A stretch of 64,000 bases of DNA from Nonomuraea terrae. GTDB taxonomy: Bacteria; Actinomycetota; Actinomycetes; Streptosporangiales; Streptosporangiaceae. The notes beneath the pieces were generated by a model. It had not been told where the DNA came from and ran no database searches. It was given only the letters and a program-made list of their open reading frames with translations. The position numbers and the translations under genes were made by a program. Shown piece after piece: positions 16,648 to 24,858 of this stretch. The stretch covers positions 1-64,000 of the forward strand of contig NZ_SMKQ01000009.1 in the NCBI RefSeq assembly GCF_004348995.1, given 5' to 3'. Positions within the stretch are counted from its first letter, which is position 1. Each line of letters begins with the position of its first letter.

Positions 16648-18045
16648 TCATCGTTCATCGCCCGGGCCCCGCAGGGCCGGGGAGCCCTGCCGGGGCAGGC
16701 GGTTCTCCACGATCGTCACCTCCGCGCCCCGCCGCGGCACGAGCATCGGCCCCTTGGGCCGCACCCGCTCCGCGGCTCGCCGCCGCGGTTCCACCCGCAC
16801 ATGGCGCAGGATGCCGCTGATGACGGTGCGCATCTCCACCATGGCCAGGGACGCGCCGAGGCAACGGTGGCTGCCGCCGCCGAAGGGCATGAAGTGCGCG
16901 CTGGACGGCTCCACCGGGTGGAACCTGTCGATGGAGTAGGCGTCGGGCCGCTCGTACAGCTCCGGCGACAGATGAAGCAACCCGAGGGAGACGGCGAACA
17001 TCGTCCCGGCGGGGAAGACGTAGCCGGCCTCGCGCCATTCGCCGATCGCGACGCGCCCGATGTCCATCGTGGTCGGCCGGGCGCGGATCGCCTCGTGGAT
17101 CGCCGCGTCGACGACGGTCCAGTCGCCCGCCCGCACCGCGGCGACGACCCGCTCCAGCGCGCCGGGCGTGCGGGTGACCCGCTCGAAGAACCAGGCGAGC
17201 TGGGTGGCGGTCGTCTCCTGGCCGACGGTGAGCAGGGTGACCAGGTGGTCGCGCAGCTCGGCGTCCGTCACGCCGTCCCCGTCGCCGTCGTGCGCGAGCA
17301 GCAGCGACACGACGTCCTTGCCGCCAGGGCCGTGGCTGGCCCGGCGGTCGCGGATCTCCGCGTAGATGATCTCGTCGACCTCGGCCAGCAGCCGCTGGAA
17401 GCGTGCCCACGGCCCTACCCCGCCGAACGGCCGGCGGATCGCCGGCAGCAGGATGATCAGCGGGTTGATGTCCAGCAGGCGCGGCACGAGGACACGTAGC
17501 CGCTCCAGCCGGGAGGAGTCGGTGATGCCGAAGACCGCCCGCATCATGACCTCCAGCGTGACGCGCTGGAAGCAGTCGAGGAGGCGCACGGTGGAGCCAG
17601 GCGCCCACTCGCGGATCTCTTCCTCCACGATCTGCTCCATGAGCCCGACGTACTCGGCGACGTTGCCGCCGTGGAGCGGACGGATGAGGACGCGGCGGCG
17701 GGCGGTGTGCTCGTGGCCGTCGGACATCAGCAGCGAGTGCCTGCCGACCACGAACTTGATCGACTCGTTGGCGGCGGCCGCGTCGAAGTTGTCCGCGTCG
17801 TCGCGCAGGATCCGGCGGATGCCCTCGGGCGTGCAGATGTACACCACGTTGCCGAAGCCGAGGATCCGTGCGGTGAACAGCGGGCCGTAGCGCTCGGCGC
17901 AGGACCTGCCGAACCTCGTCGGCGCCGCCGCCCACAACACCGTCTGCACGACGGCGGGCAGCCGCGGCCCCGGCGGCAGGCCACCGGCCCGGCCGCGCGC
18001 CGCCGGCCGTGCCTGGCGGGCCTGCCGTCTGTCCCGCGCGAACAT
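16648..18045 (-). CDS. Cytochrome P450 (P450-D), distinct subfamily, coupled to the cyclase gene
   Basis: A 465-aa P450, longer than its five neighbours. It has an Arg-rich N-terminus then LPPGPRLPAVVQTVLWAA, the proline-rich hinge seen in eukaryote-like bacterial P450s, I-helix LTVGQETTATQLAW, HEAI in place of the usual ExxR region, and haem loop MPFGGGSHRCLG (Cys about residue 395). At the K-helix, IHEAIRARPTTMDIGR supplies EAIR as ExxR. ATG 18045 shares one base with the cyclase stop (TGATG). Tight coupling to the cyclase suggests it makes the first oxidation on the new ring system. Its different ancestry from the other P450s is evident from the haem and I-helix segments. Confidence 0.87.
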   Translation of the reverse strand: MFARDRRQARQARPAARGRAGGLPPGPRLPAVVQTVLWAAAPTRFGRSCAERYGPLFTARILGFGNVVYICTPEGIRRILRDDADNFDAAAANESIKFVVGRHSLLMSDGHEHTARRRVLIRPLHGGNVAEYVGLMEQIVEEEIREWAPGSTVRLLDCFQRVTLEVMMRAVFGITDSSRLERLRVLVPRLLDINPLIILLPAIRRPFGGVGPWARFQRLLAEVDEIIYAEIRDRRASHGPGGKDVVSLLLAHDGDGDGVTDAELRDHLVTLLTVGQETTATQLAWFFERVTRTPGALERVVAAVRAGDWTVVDAAIHEAIRARPTTMDIGRVAIGEWREAGYVFPAGTMFAVSLGLLHLSPELYERPDAYSIDRFHPVEPSSAHFMPFGGGSHRCLGASLAMVEMRTVISGILRHVRVEPRRRAAERVRPKGPMLVPRRGAEVTIVENRLPRQGSPALRGPGDER

Positions 18046-19754
18046 CACTGCGGCTCGCCTCCGGGGACCGCCATGAGCTTGAGCCACCTGCCGATGGCTC
18101 TGAGCGTGAACGTGTGGGCGATCAGGTCGTCGGTGTAGCACAGGTCGTCGAAGTAGAGGCCGACGACGCTCGGCCGCCACGTCCCCTCGTCGTCTTGATG
18201 CCGGAGCAGCCAGTCGATGCCGCGCAGGATGGCGGGGCTGCGCGGGTCCTCACCCGCCTTGAGCAGCGCGAAGATCGCCCAGCCGGTCTCCTCGGCGGTG
18301 CGCCCCTCCGGGGGGAGCTCGTGGTGGCGCGGCCAGCCGCCGTCGTCGGCCTGGTTGTCCAGCAGCCACTGCCGGGCCGCACGCGCCACGGGGTCGGCGC
18401 CCTGGCCGGTGTCGACGAACGTCTCCAGCAGGCGGCTGGTGCCGTGCGTGTTGTCGCGGAACCAGATGGACTCGATGGAGCCGTCGTCCTTCTGGTGGGC
18501 GCGCAGGTAGGCCAGCGCCCGCCCGACCGGCGAGCCGGGCGTGTCGGGCTCGCCGTACCGTTTGAGTGCCATGACGACGTGGGAGGTCACCCCGGCGCAC
18601 GGGCGGTCGTTCATGATGTGGGTGTTGCGGACCCACTCCGACCAGGAGCCGTCGGTGTTCTGCTGCTTGCGCAGCCAGCCGATGCCGAGCCGGACCGCGG
18701 GGTGGTTGCGTGGCACGCCGAGGTCGGCCAGCACGCCCAGCACCACCGCGGTGTCCTCCGACTCCGGCCAGCCCGAGGGCAAGGCCCAGCTCCAGCCGCC
18801 GGCGGGCATGCCCAGCGACGGGAACGGCTTGTTCCACTGGCTGCGCAGCAGCCACTCGCGTGTGCCCTTCAGCAGCGGCTGGGCGGCGACGTCCTCGAAC
18901 TCGGCGAGAGCCATGATCGAGTAAGCGGTGACGGAGATCTCGAGGTCCCGGTCGATGGCCCAGGAGCCGTCCTCGCGCTGCGTCTCCAGCAGGTAGGCGA
19001 GGGAGCTGAGCTGGACGTCCACGCCGACCCCGGCCTTCTTCAGGCCCAGGTAGACGAACCCGGCGATCATCGGGCATTCCTCGATGCCGCCGTTGGTGCC
19101 GGCCACGTCGCGCAGCCAGTTCAGCGCCATCGGCTCGGCGATGCGGCCGAGCAGCTTGCGCGGCAGCGACCGGTTCATGGTGCGGGCCTGCATGATGCCG
19201 AGCCCGAGGATCGCGGGCAGCGCGATGGAGACCTTGTTGCGCAGGTTGGCCGGCAGCAGCATGATCTCGACGGGCTGGTCGGGTTGCTGCTGGAAGTCGC
19301 GCAGGCCCACCAGACCCCAGATCGTGGGCAGCGCCGCCGGCCAGGTCTTGGGCGCCTCACCGCGCAGGCCCGGGATGACGTTCATCCCGTCGTTCTCGTC
19401 GATGAAGGTGTGGGCGCGGGCTATCGCCCCCCGCGAATCCTCCCGGTCGATCTCATGCAACGCCGCCAGCCCGAACGCGGTCATGCCGGGGCTGCTGGGC
19501 GCCTCGGCGTCGGCCATGCTCCACCCGCCGTCCTCGCGCTGGTGCGTGCGCAGCCAGCGCACCGCGGCCGCGATGCGGTCGGCGTAGGCATGCCGGTCGG
19601 CTCGGTACAGCGACAGCGCGCCGAGCGCGGTCGCGATGGTGGACGAGGAGAGCCGGTCCACCCAGGACCCGTCCTCACGCTGCCGGTCGTAGAGGTGTGT
19701 GATCGCGCTTTCGGCTGCTTTCTTGGCCCGCGTGTGCAGGTGCTCGACGTCCAT
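18045..19754 (-). CDS. Squalene-hopene-cyclase-like class II terpene cyclase with ESED instead of DxDD
   Basis: A 569-aa protein of the prenyltransferase/squalene-cyclase repeat family. At least six QW-type repeats are visible: QREDGSW (25-31), QREDGGW, QREDGSW (about 259-265), QNTDGSW, QADDGGW and QDDEGTW. Against Alicyclobacillus SHC from memory, GGWSWALPSGWPESEDTAVV (319-338) aligns with GGFAFQFDNVYYPDVDDTAVV, so the acid motif DVDD is ESED (331-334): the protonating Asp is Glu333. The C-terminal LYFDDLCYTDDLIAHTFTLRAIGRW matches the SHC end. Length is between class II diterpene cyclases and SHC. No transmembrane helix is evident. ATG 19754 has GGGGAG 4-5 nt upstream. It probably opens an epoxide or protonates an alkene to start cyclisation. 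Confidence 0.87.
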   Translation of the reverse strand: MDVEHLHTRAKKAAESAITHLYDRQREDGSWVDRLSSSTIATALGALSLYRADRHAYADRIAAAVRWLRTHQREDGGWSMADAEAPSSPGMTAFGLAALHEIDREDSRGAIARAHTFIDENDGMNVIPGLRGEAPKTWPAALPTIWGLVGLRDFQQQPDQPVEIMLLPANLRNKVSIALPAILGLGIMQARTMNRSLPRKLLGRIAEPMALNWLRDVAGTNGGIEECPMIAGFVYLGLKKAGVGVDVQLSSLAYLLETQREDGSWAIDRDLEISVTAYSIMALAEFEDVAAQPLLKGTREWLLRSQWNKPFPSLGMPAGGWSWALPSGWPESEDTAVVLGVLADLGVPRNHPAVRLGIGWLRKQQNTDGSWSEWVRNTHIMNDRPCAGVTSHVVMALKRYGEPDTPGSPVGRALAYLRAHQKDDGSIESIWFRDNTHGTSRLLETFVDTGQGADPVARAARQWLLDNQADDGGWPRHHELPPEGRTAEETGWAIFALLKAGEDPRSPAILRGIDWLLRHQDDEGTWRPSVVGLYFDDLCYTDDLIAHTFTLRAIGRWLKLMAVPGGEPQ

Positions 19755-19814
19755 CGTCTCCCCTCTCCCCTATCACCCGAAGTCACCGTCAGGTCGGCTG
19801 CCGTCGTCCGGCCG

Positions 19815-20900
19815 TCAACCGGAGGGCGTGGCGGCGGTCGGCTCCAGCGGGCGGGCGATCCGCCGCTCCCGCATCACCGCGGCGATCGTGCGCCGCAGTC
19901 CCTCGGCCAGGTCGACCTCGTTGCGGAAGCCCAGCAGCGTGCTGAGCTTGGTGGCGTCGCAGTGCTGATGCCGGAGCTGGCTGGCCCCGGAGCCGGCGAC
20001 CACCTCGTAGCCATTGGCCCGGATCAGCTCTGCCCGTTCCGGGTCGTGCGGCCGGCACTCCTCGCTGGAGCGGCGGATCAGCTCCTCCACCAGGTCGACC
20101 GTGGTCCGGTGCGCCGCCGGCGCCATGTTGAACACCTCGCCGCGGGCCCGCGGGCTGAGCGCGATCGCGGTCAGCGCGCGGCAGACGTCGCCTACGTAGA
20201 CGTAGTCACGCCGGTGCCGCAGTGAGCCCTCGTAGACGAGCGGCGGTTTGGGCTCGGCCGGGTCGAAGAGCCGGCTCAGCGAGCGCGGCACTATACGGGA
20301 GCCGGCGTCGTCGTCGCCGGGGCCGAACACATTGCACAGGCGCAGCACGGACACCGGCAGGCCGAGCTCGTCGCCGTACATCCGCACCAGGCCGTCCGCC
20401 GACAGCTTGCCGACGTCGTAGACGCCGCGGGCGCCGAGGACGGACATCTCCGTGTAGGCGTCCTCGAGCAGCTCCCCGTAGACCTTGTCGGTCGAGGCGA
20501 AAACGAACCTGTCCAGGTCGGGGCAGGCGACCCGGACCGCTTCGAGCAGGTTGATGGTGCCCGTGACGTTGGCCATGAGTGAGCCGTGCGGGTCGAGGTA
20601 ACCCGAATCGACGGTGGAGGAGGCGGCCAGGTGGAACACCACGCTCGGCCGGGCCGCGCCGACGGCGTCGCGGCACTGCTCGAAGTCGGTGATGTCCAGC
20701 TGGACGTGGGCCGCCCGCGGGTCGAGCCGCCGGTTGGCCGGGCACCCGGCACGGTCGAACACGGTCACCCGGAAACCGCGCCGGGCCAGGTGGGCGGTCA
20801 GGTGGCTGCCGATGAAGCCGCAGCCGCCCGTGATCACCACGTGCCCGCGCGCGTCGTCGTCCGGTGTGTCACGCGTCCGGTCGGCCGGGTCAGCGGTCAC
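19815..20900 (-). CDS. Extended SDR: NAD-dependent sugar epimerase/dehydratase
   Basis: A 361-aa extended SDR with NAD loop TGGCGFIGSHL, FHLAA, STDKVYGE, catalytic YDVGK and RHRRDYVYVGDV. The last two resemble NDP-sugar 4,6-dehydratases and GalE-like epimerases. In dTDP-glucose 4,6-dehydratases the active site reads TDE; here it is TDK, closer to the CDP-glucose dehydratase pattern. It could supply the 4-keto-6-deoxy intermediate missing from the sugar set, epimerise the sugar for glycosyltransferase 2, or oxidise a terpenoid hydroxyl. GTG 20900 lies 11 bp inside the prenyl synthase gene, with GAGGAGG 8 nt upstream. Position between the two terpene core genes keeps the role open. Confidence 0.72.
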   Translation of the reverse strand: MTADPADRTRDTPDDDARGHVVITGGCGFIGSHLTAHLARRGFRVTVFDRAGCPANRRLDPRAAHVQLDITDFEQCRDAVGAARPSVVFHLAASSTVDSGYLDPHGSLMANVTGTINLLEAVRVACPDLDRFVFASTDKVYGELLEDAYTEMSVLGARGVYDVGKLSADGLVRMYGDELGLPVSVLRLCNVFGPGDDDAGSRIVPRSLSRLFDPAEPKPPLVYEGSLRHRRDYVYVGDVCRALTAIALSPRARGEVFNMAPAAHRTTVDLVEELIRRSSEECRPHDPERAELIRANGYEVVAGSGASQLRHQHCDATKLSTLLGFRNEVDLAEGLRRTIAAVMRERRIARPLEPTAATPSG

Positions 20901-21930
20901 GGTCGATCGCCTCCTCGGCGAAACGGGCCAGGCGCTCGCGGCTCAGTGTCACCGGAAGCCCGGCCAGCGCATCGACCGCCTGCCGGCTGTAGTGCGCCGC
21001 CAGCCGCTCGGTGCCGGCGAGCGCCCCCGTTCGCTCCAGGATCGTGATGAGCGCCTGCCGGTTGGCGGTCGGATCGCCTTCGCCGGACAGCCCGTCCGTG
21101 ATGGCCAGCCGATCCATGGAGTCGCCGAGCTCGTAGGCGAGGATGACGGGCAGCGTCAGCCTCCCGTTGCGCACGTCGCTGGTGTCGGGTTTGCCCATGA
21201 CGCCGGTCTCGCGGGTGTAGGAGAGCAGGTCGTCGTGGATCTGGAAGGCGATGCCGAGGTTCTCCGCGTAGCGGCTGAGCGCCTCGACCATGGCGTCGTC
21301 GCCACCGCCGAGCAGGGCGCCGCATTCGCAGGCGCCCTTGAAGAGCGAGGCCGTCTTGAGGCCGGCCATCGTGAGGTACGCCTCACGGTCGAAGTCCATG
21401 CGCTCGCAGATCTCGGCTTCCATGATCTGGCCGCGGCACAACTCGATGCCACGCCGGGCCACGACGTCGAACGCGGCCACGATCCGGCTGTCGGCCGCAC
21501 CGGTCTTGCGGCACTCGGCCAGACTGAGGAACAGGTCGAAGATCAGGGCGTCGCCGGCGACGATGGCGTTGTCCACCCCGAACTGGTGCTGGACGGATGG
21601 TTTGCCCCGGCGGATCTCGTCGTCGTCGATGATGTCGTCGTGCACGAGACTCGCGACATGGCCGGACTCGGCGCCCATGGCCGCGGGCAGGACGACACGG
21701 GCGTCACCTCCCACCGCCAGAGCCGACTCCAGAACGAGGATGGGGCGGAACATCTTGCCGGACGGCACCAGCGCGTGGGAGCACATCGAGTCGAGGGAGC
21801 TGTGCCCTCCCGTCCACCGGCCGGTCAGGCCCGCGCTCACCTCCATGATGAGCGGCGCCACTCCGTTTATCGACGACAAGACGTTGCGGGCTTGCAGATC
21901 ACCTTCTATACCACTCTTAGCCATGCTCAC
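20890..21930 (-). CDS. (E)-polyprenyl diphosphate synthase, probably geranylgeranyl diphosphate or longer
   Basis: A 346-aa trans-isoprenyl diphosphate synthase. The first Asp-rich motif is DDIID (98-102) preceded by GHVASLVH; small residues four and five positions before it (S, A) argue for a C20 or longer product rather than FPP. RRGKPSVQ and GDALIFD follow. The second Asp-rich motif is DDLLS (233-237): its last Asp is Ser, so Mg coordination on that side is altered. GKPDTSDVRNGRLTLPV follows. GTG 21930 has GAGG at a 6-nt spacing; ATG 21924 is possible. It heads the 10-gene operon that runs to the PhyH pair and should provide the prenyl chain for the cyclase. Confidence 0.87.
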   Translation of the reverse strand: MSMAKSGIEGDLQARNVLSSINGVAPLIMEVSAGLTGRWTGGHSSLDSMCSHALVPSGKMFRPILVLESALAVGGDARVVLPAAMGAESGHVASLVHDDIIDDDEIRRGKPSVQHQFGVDNAIVAGDALIFDLFLSLAECRKTGAADSRIVAAFDVVARRGIELCRGQIMEAEICERMDFDREAYLTMAGLKTASLFKGACECGALLGGGDDAMVEALSRYAENLGIAFQIHDDLLSYTRETGVMGKPDTSDVRNGRLTLPVILAYELGDSMDRLAITDGLSGEGDPTANRQALITILERTGALAGTERLAAHYSRQAVDALAGLPVTLSRERLARFAEEAIDRDR

Positions 21931-22240
21931 GCATAACCTCGTCTTCCTTAGGCCGGAAGATTTTTAAGTAGCGTATGCGAGCGGCCGTTGATCGAACCTG
22001 GATGGAAACTGCATCGCGGTTGTGCCCCGTAATGGCCTCGACCTCCGCCTTGTCACCCGGCCGTCGAGGCGAGCGGCAATATGAAGGGGAAAACCCGCAC
22101 GCCGGGCGACACACTTTCCGCGGGAATTTGCCGAAAAGAAGCGAGGCGCCCCCCGAAAACGGCCGCAGGAAATCGTCAAGATTTCACGTGCCGCGCGGAG
22201 GACACCTCGCGTTGCTGTTTTTCCGACGACCGCCGGAGGG
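21931..22240 (-). promoter_or_regulatory. 310-bp non-coding gap, probable promoter region of the prenyl synthase operon
   Basis: No gene is supported on either strand. The gap separates the ferredoxin stop (22241) from the prenyl synthase start and is the largest one in the cluster, so the 10-gene operon probably starts here. The AT-rich stretch 21957-21980 holds a possible -10 (TACGCT, - strand, 21975-21970) about 40 nt before the start codon, and TTGACG at 22179-22174 resembles a -35 but has no matching -10. No clear terminator or operator repeat was found. Promoter assignment is inference. Confidence 0.4.
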
Positions 22241-22438
22241 TCAATCGTCGGCCAGCGTGATGGCGCCGGACGGGCAGGAGTCCACCACCCGCCGCACCAG
22301 GTGGAGCCGGTCGTCGGCCGGGCGCTCCACGACGAGCACCACGGTGCCGTCCTCCTCGCTCTGCTCGAACAGGTCGTGCGCGGTCAACGCGCACATCCCG
22401 GCCCCGACGCACACGTCCTTGTCAGCGACGATTCTCAT
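22241..22438 (-). CDS. [3Fe-4S] ferredoxin, P450 redox partner
   Basis: A 65-aa ferredoxin. Cys10 and Cys16 (CVGAGMC) and a single later Cys in VVDSCPSGAI give the three-Cys pattern of actinomycete [3Fe-4S] ferredoxins; the position between Cys10 and Cys16 that holds a fourth ligand in [4Fe-4S] types is not Cys. ATG 22438 comes 2 nt after the stop of P450-E, so the two are co-translated. It is the only ferredoxin in the window and no ferredoxin reductase gene is visible, so electrons must come from a reductase elsewhere. It probably serves P450-E and perhaps the other cluster P450s. Confidence 0.9.
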   Translation of the reverse strand: MRIVADKDVCVGAGMCALTAHDLFEQSEEDGTVVLVVERPADDRLHLVRRVVDSCPSGAITLADD

Positions 22439-22440
22439 GA

Positions 22441-23634
22441 TCACCACGCTACCGGGAGCTTCTTGACACCATGCACGATCATCATGTCCTTCGTGGGCAC
22501 GTCCTCGGGCGCGCAGGCCAGCCGCAGCGTGGGGAAACGCTCCAGCAGAGCGGGGAAGGCGATGCGCATCTCGATGCGGGCCAGCTGCTGGCCCAGGCAC
22601 TGGTGGGGCCCGTACCCGAACGTCAGGTGGCCCTGCGCGGATCCGGTGATGTCGAGGCGCTCGGGGTCGGTGAACCGCTTCGGGTCCCGGTTGGCCGCAG
22701 GCAGCGAGACCACCACCACCTGCCCCTTCCGCACCAGGGCGCCCTCGACCTCCACATCCTCCAGCGCCGCCCGCAGCGGGCCGAAGTGGATGATGGTCAG
22801 GTGCCGCAGCAGTTCCTCGACGGCGCCGTCGATCAGGGAGGGGTCGCCTCGCAGCAGGGCCAGTTGGTCAGGGTGGCTCAGCAGCGCGAACGTGCCGAGC
22901 CCGAGCATGTTCGCGGTCGTCTCGAAGCCGGCGCCGAACAGGATGAAGCCGATGTTGGTCAGCTCCTCGTCCGACAGCTCGCCACTGTCGACCAGGCCGC
23001 TGAAGAAGTCCTCCCCGGGTGCCTTGCGCTTGTCGGCGATGAGCCCGGCCAGGAATTCGAGGAACGCGGTGTAGGCCTCCATGGCCTCCTCACCGGGGGC
23101 GTCGGTGTCCACCATCGTGCCCAGGTGGTTCTGGAACTCCTCCAGGCGCGCGTAAGGGACGCCGAACAGCTCGCAGATCACCCGGGACGGCACCGGCAGG
23201 GCGAACTCCCGCACCAGGTCGACGGGAGACCCGGCCGCCTCCATCCGGTCCAGGCAGGTCTGGGTGACCTCGGCGATGCGCGGCTCCAGCTGCTTCAGCC
23301 GGCGGGCCGTGAACTGGGCGATGAGCAGCCGCCGGTAGCGCGTGTGCTCGGGCGGGTCCATCCGCAGGAACTCGCCGGCCTCCGGCGGGCCGCCGGCGAT
23401 CTCGTGCGCGAAGCCCAGGTCGAGGGGGACGTGCATCAGTTCGCGCCGCGCGCTGAAGCGCGGGTCGGCCAGCACCGTGCGGGCGGCCTCGTAGCCGGTG
23501 GCCAGCCATCCGACGTGCCCGTCGACGAAGCTCAGCGGCGTCATGGGCGCCTGCTCGCGCAGGCCGGCCAGGGCTCGCGGCGGGTCGAACGGGCCCGGGC
23601 GGTCGAAGGGCAGGGCGATGGGGCATTGTTCCAT
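22441..23634 (-). CDS. Cytochrome P450 (P450-E), CYP105-like
   Basis: A 397-aa P450 with haem loop FGYGPHQCLGQQLAR (Cys about residue 346), I-helix LFGAGFETTANML, ExxR in VEELLRHLT and RMDPPEHTRYRR. The overall shape and the directly following ferredoxin gene recall CYP105-type P450/ferredoxin pairs. ATG 23634 is the only start that fits the family; its ribosome-binding site is weak. It is 54 bp after P450-F and 2 bp before the ferredoxin, in the same unit as the MEP genes. Expected to oxidise the terpenoid. Confidence 0.88.
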   Translation of the reverse strand: MEQCPIALPFDRPGPFDPPRALAGLREQAPMTPLSFVDGHVGWLATGYEAARTVLADPRFSARRELMHVPLDLGFAHEIAGGPPEAGEFLRMDPPEHTRYRRLLIAQFTARRLKQLEPRIAEVTQTCLDRMEAAGSPVDLVREFALPVPSRVICELFGVPYARLEEFQNHLGTMVDTDAPGEEAMEAYTAFLEFLAGLIADKRKAPGEDFFSGLVDSGELSDEELTNIGFILFGAGFETTANMLGLGTFALLSHPDQLALLRGDPSLIDGAVEELLRHLTIIHFGPLRAALEDVEVEGALVRKGQVVVVSLPAANRDPKRFTDPERLDITGSAQGHLTFGYGPHQCLGQQLARIEMRIAFPALLERFPTLRLACAPEDVPTKDMMIVHGVKKLPVAW

Positions 23635-23688
23635 GTCATGTGCTTTCGGTTGGGGGCTGCGCGAACCGGTCGCCGGAGAAGTGAGCCG

Positions 23689-24858
23689 TCACCACTCGAC
23701 GGGGAGGCTGAGCAGGACGCCGGTCGAGGAGTGCGGGCTGCGCTGCAGCTTCTCCACCGGCACGGCCAGCCGCATGTCCGGGAAGCGCCGGGTGAGGTCG
23801 GCGAAGACGGCCTGAAGCTCGATACGGGCGAGCTGCGCGCCGATGCAGTAGCGCGCGCCGAAACCGAAGGTGAGGTGGGGGCTGTCCTTGCGTGACGCGT
23901 CGAAGCGGTCGGGGTCGGCGAAGACCGCGCCGTCGTGGTTGCCCGCCCCGATGTCGAGGATGACCAGATCCCCGGCGCGTACGGTGACCTCGCCCACGGT
24001 CAGGTCCTCGCGGGCGTAGCGCGGGATCCCGGGACCGCCCAGACTGGGCGCGCGCAGGATCTCCTCCACCGCGGACGGGACGAGCGAGGGGTCGTCGTGC
24101 AGTGCCCGCCACTGGCCGGGATCGGCAAGGAGGCACGCGGCACCCAGGCCGATCTGCGACACCGTGGTCTCATGCCCGGCGAACAGCAGCATCATGGTGT
24201 GCATGGCGATCTCATCGTCCGACAGGTCTCCGGACTGGAGCATGCGGGAGATGACATCGTCGGCCGCTTCGTCCCGTTTGCGCTCTACCAGCCGCTTGCC
24301 GTACTCGTACAGCTCCATGAGCCCCTGCTCGGAGCGGGCCGGGTCCAGGATGTCGCCGGCGGCGCGCGACAACTTGGAGAACTCGTCGCGGTCCTCGTAC
24401 GGCACGCCGAGCAGCTCACAGATCACCAGCACGGGCAGCGGCCCGGCCAGGGCCTCCTGCAGGTCGGCCGGGGAGCCGTGCCGCTCCAGCTCGTCGAGCA
24501 GGTCGGTGGTGAGGGCCTCGACGCGCGGCCGGAGTGCTCGCATGCGGCCCGGCGCGAAGTGCGGCTGGAGCTGCGCGCGCACCCGCGCCTCGTCGTCGTG
24601 CTCGGTGTCGAAGTCTCCCATGGGGCCGCTGAACAGCATCCAGTCGCCGAGGCGCGAGGCCTTGTCGGGTTCCCGGTGGGCGCGGCCCAGCCGCGGGTCG
24701 GCGATCAGGGCCCGGATCTCCTCGTACCCGGTGACCAGCCATGCCGGGTGCCCCACCCGGGTCCGCACGGGATGAATGACGCCGCGGGATTGCAGATCGC
24801 GCAGCGCCGGCGGGACGGCCAGCGGGTGCACCTGTTCGAGCGGGAGTTGCACGGTCAT
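23689..24858 (-). CDS. Cytochrome P450 (P450-F)
   Basis: A 389-aa P450 with haem loop FGFGARYCIG (Cys about residue 338), I-helix LFAGHETTVSQIG and ExxR in VEEILRAPS. I use ATG 24858 (MTVQLPLEQ), which shares one base with the ispG stop (TGATG) and has GGA 7 nt upstream; the longer ORF from 24870 lacks a ribosome-binding site. Tight linkage to ispG shows that isoprenoid supply and tailoring are co-expressed. Substrate presumably the terpenoid. Confidence 0.87.
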   Translation of the reverse strand: MTVQLPLEQVHPLAVPPALRDLQSRGVIHPVRTRVGHPAWLVTGYEEIRALIADPRLGRAHREPDKASRLGDWMLFSGPMGDFDTEHDDEARVRAQLQPHFAPGRMRALRPRVEALTTDLLDELERHGSPADLQEALAGPLPVLVICELLGVPYEDRDEFSKLSRAAGDILDPARSEQGLMELYEYGKRLVERKRDEAADDVISRMLQSGDLSDDEIAMHTMMLLFAGHETTVSQIGLGAACLLADPGQWRALHDDPSLVPSAVEEILRAPSLGGPGIPRYAREDLTVGEVTVRAGDLVILDIGAGNHDGAVFADPDRFDASRKDSPHLTFGFGARYCIGAQLARIELQAVFADLTRRFPDMRLAVPVEKLQRSPHSSTGVLLSLPVEW

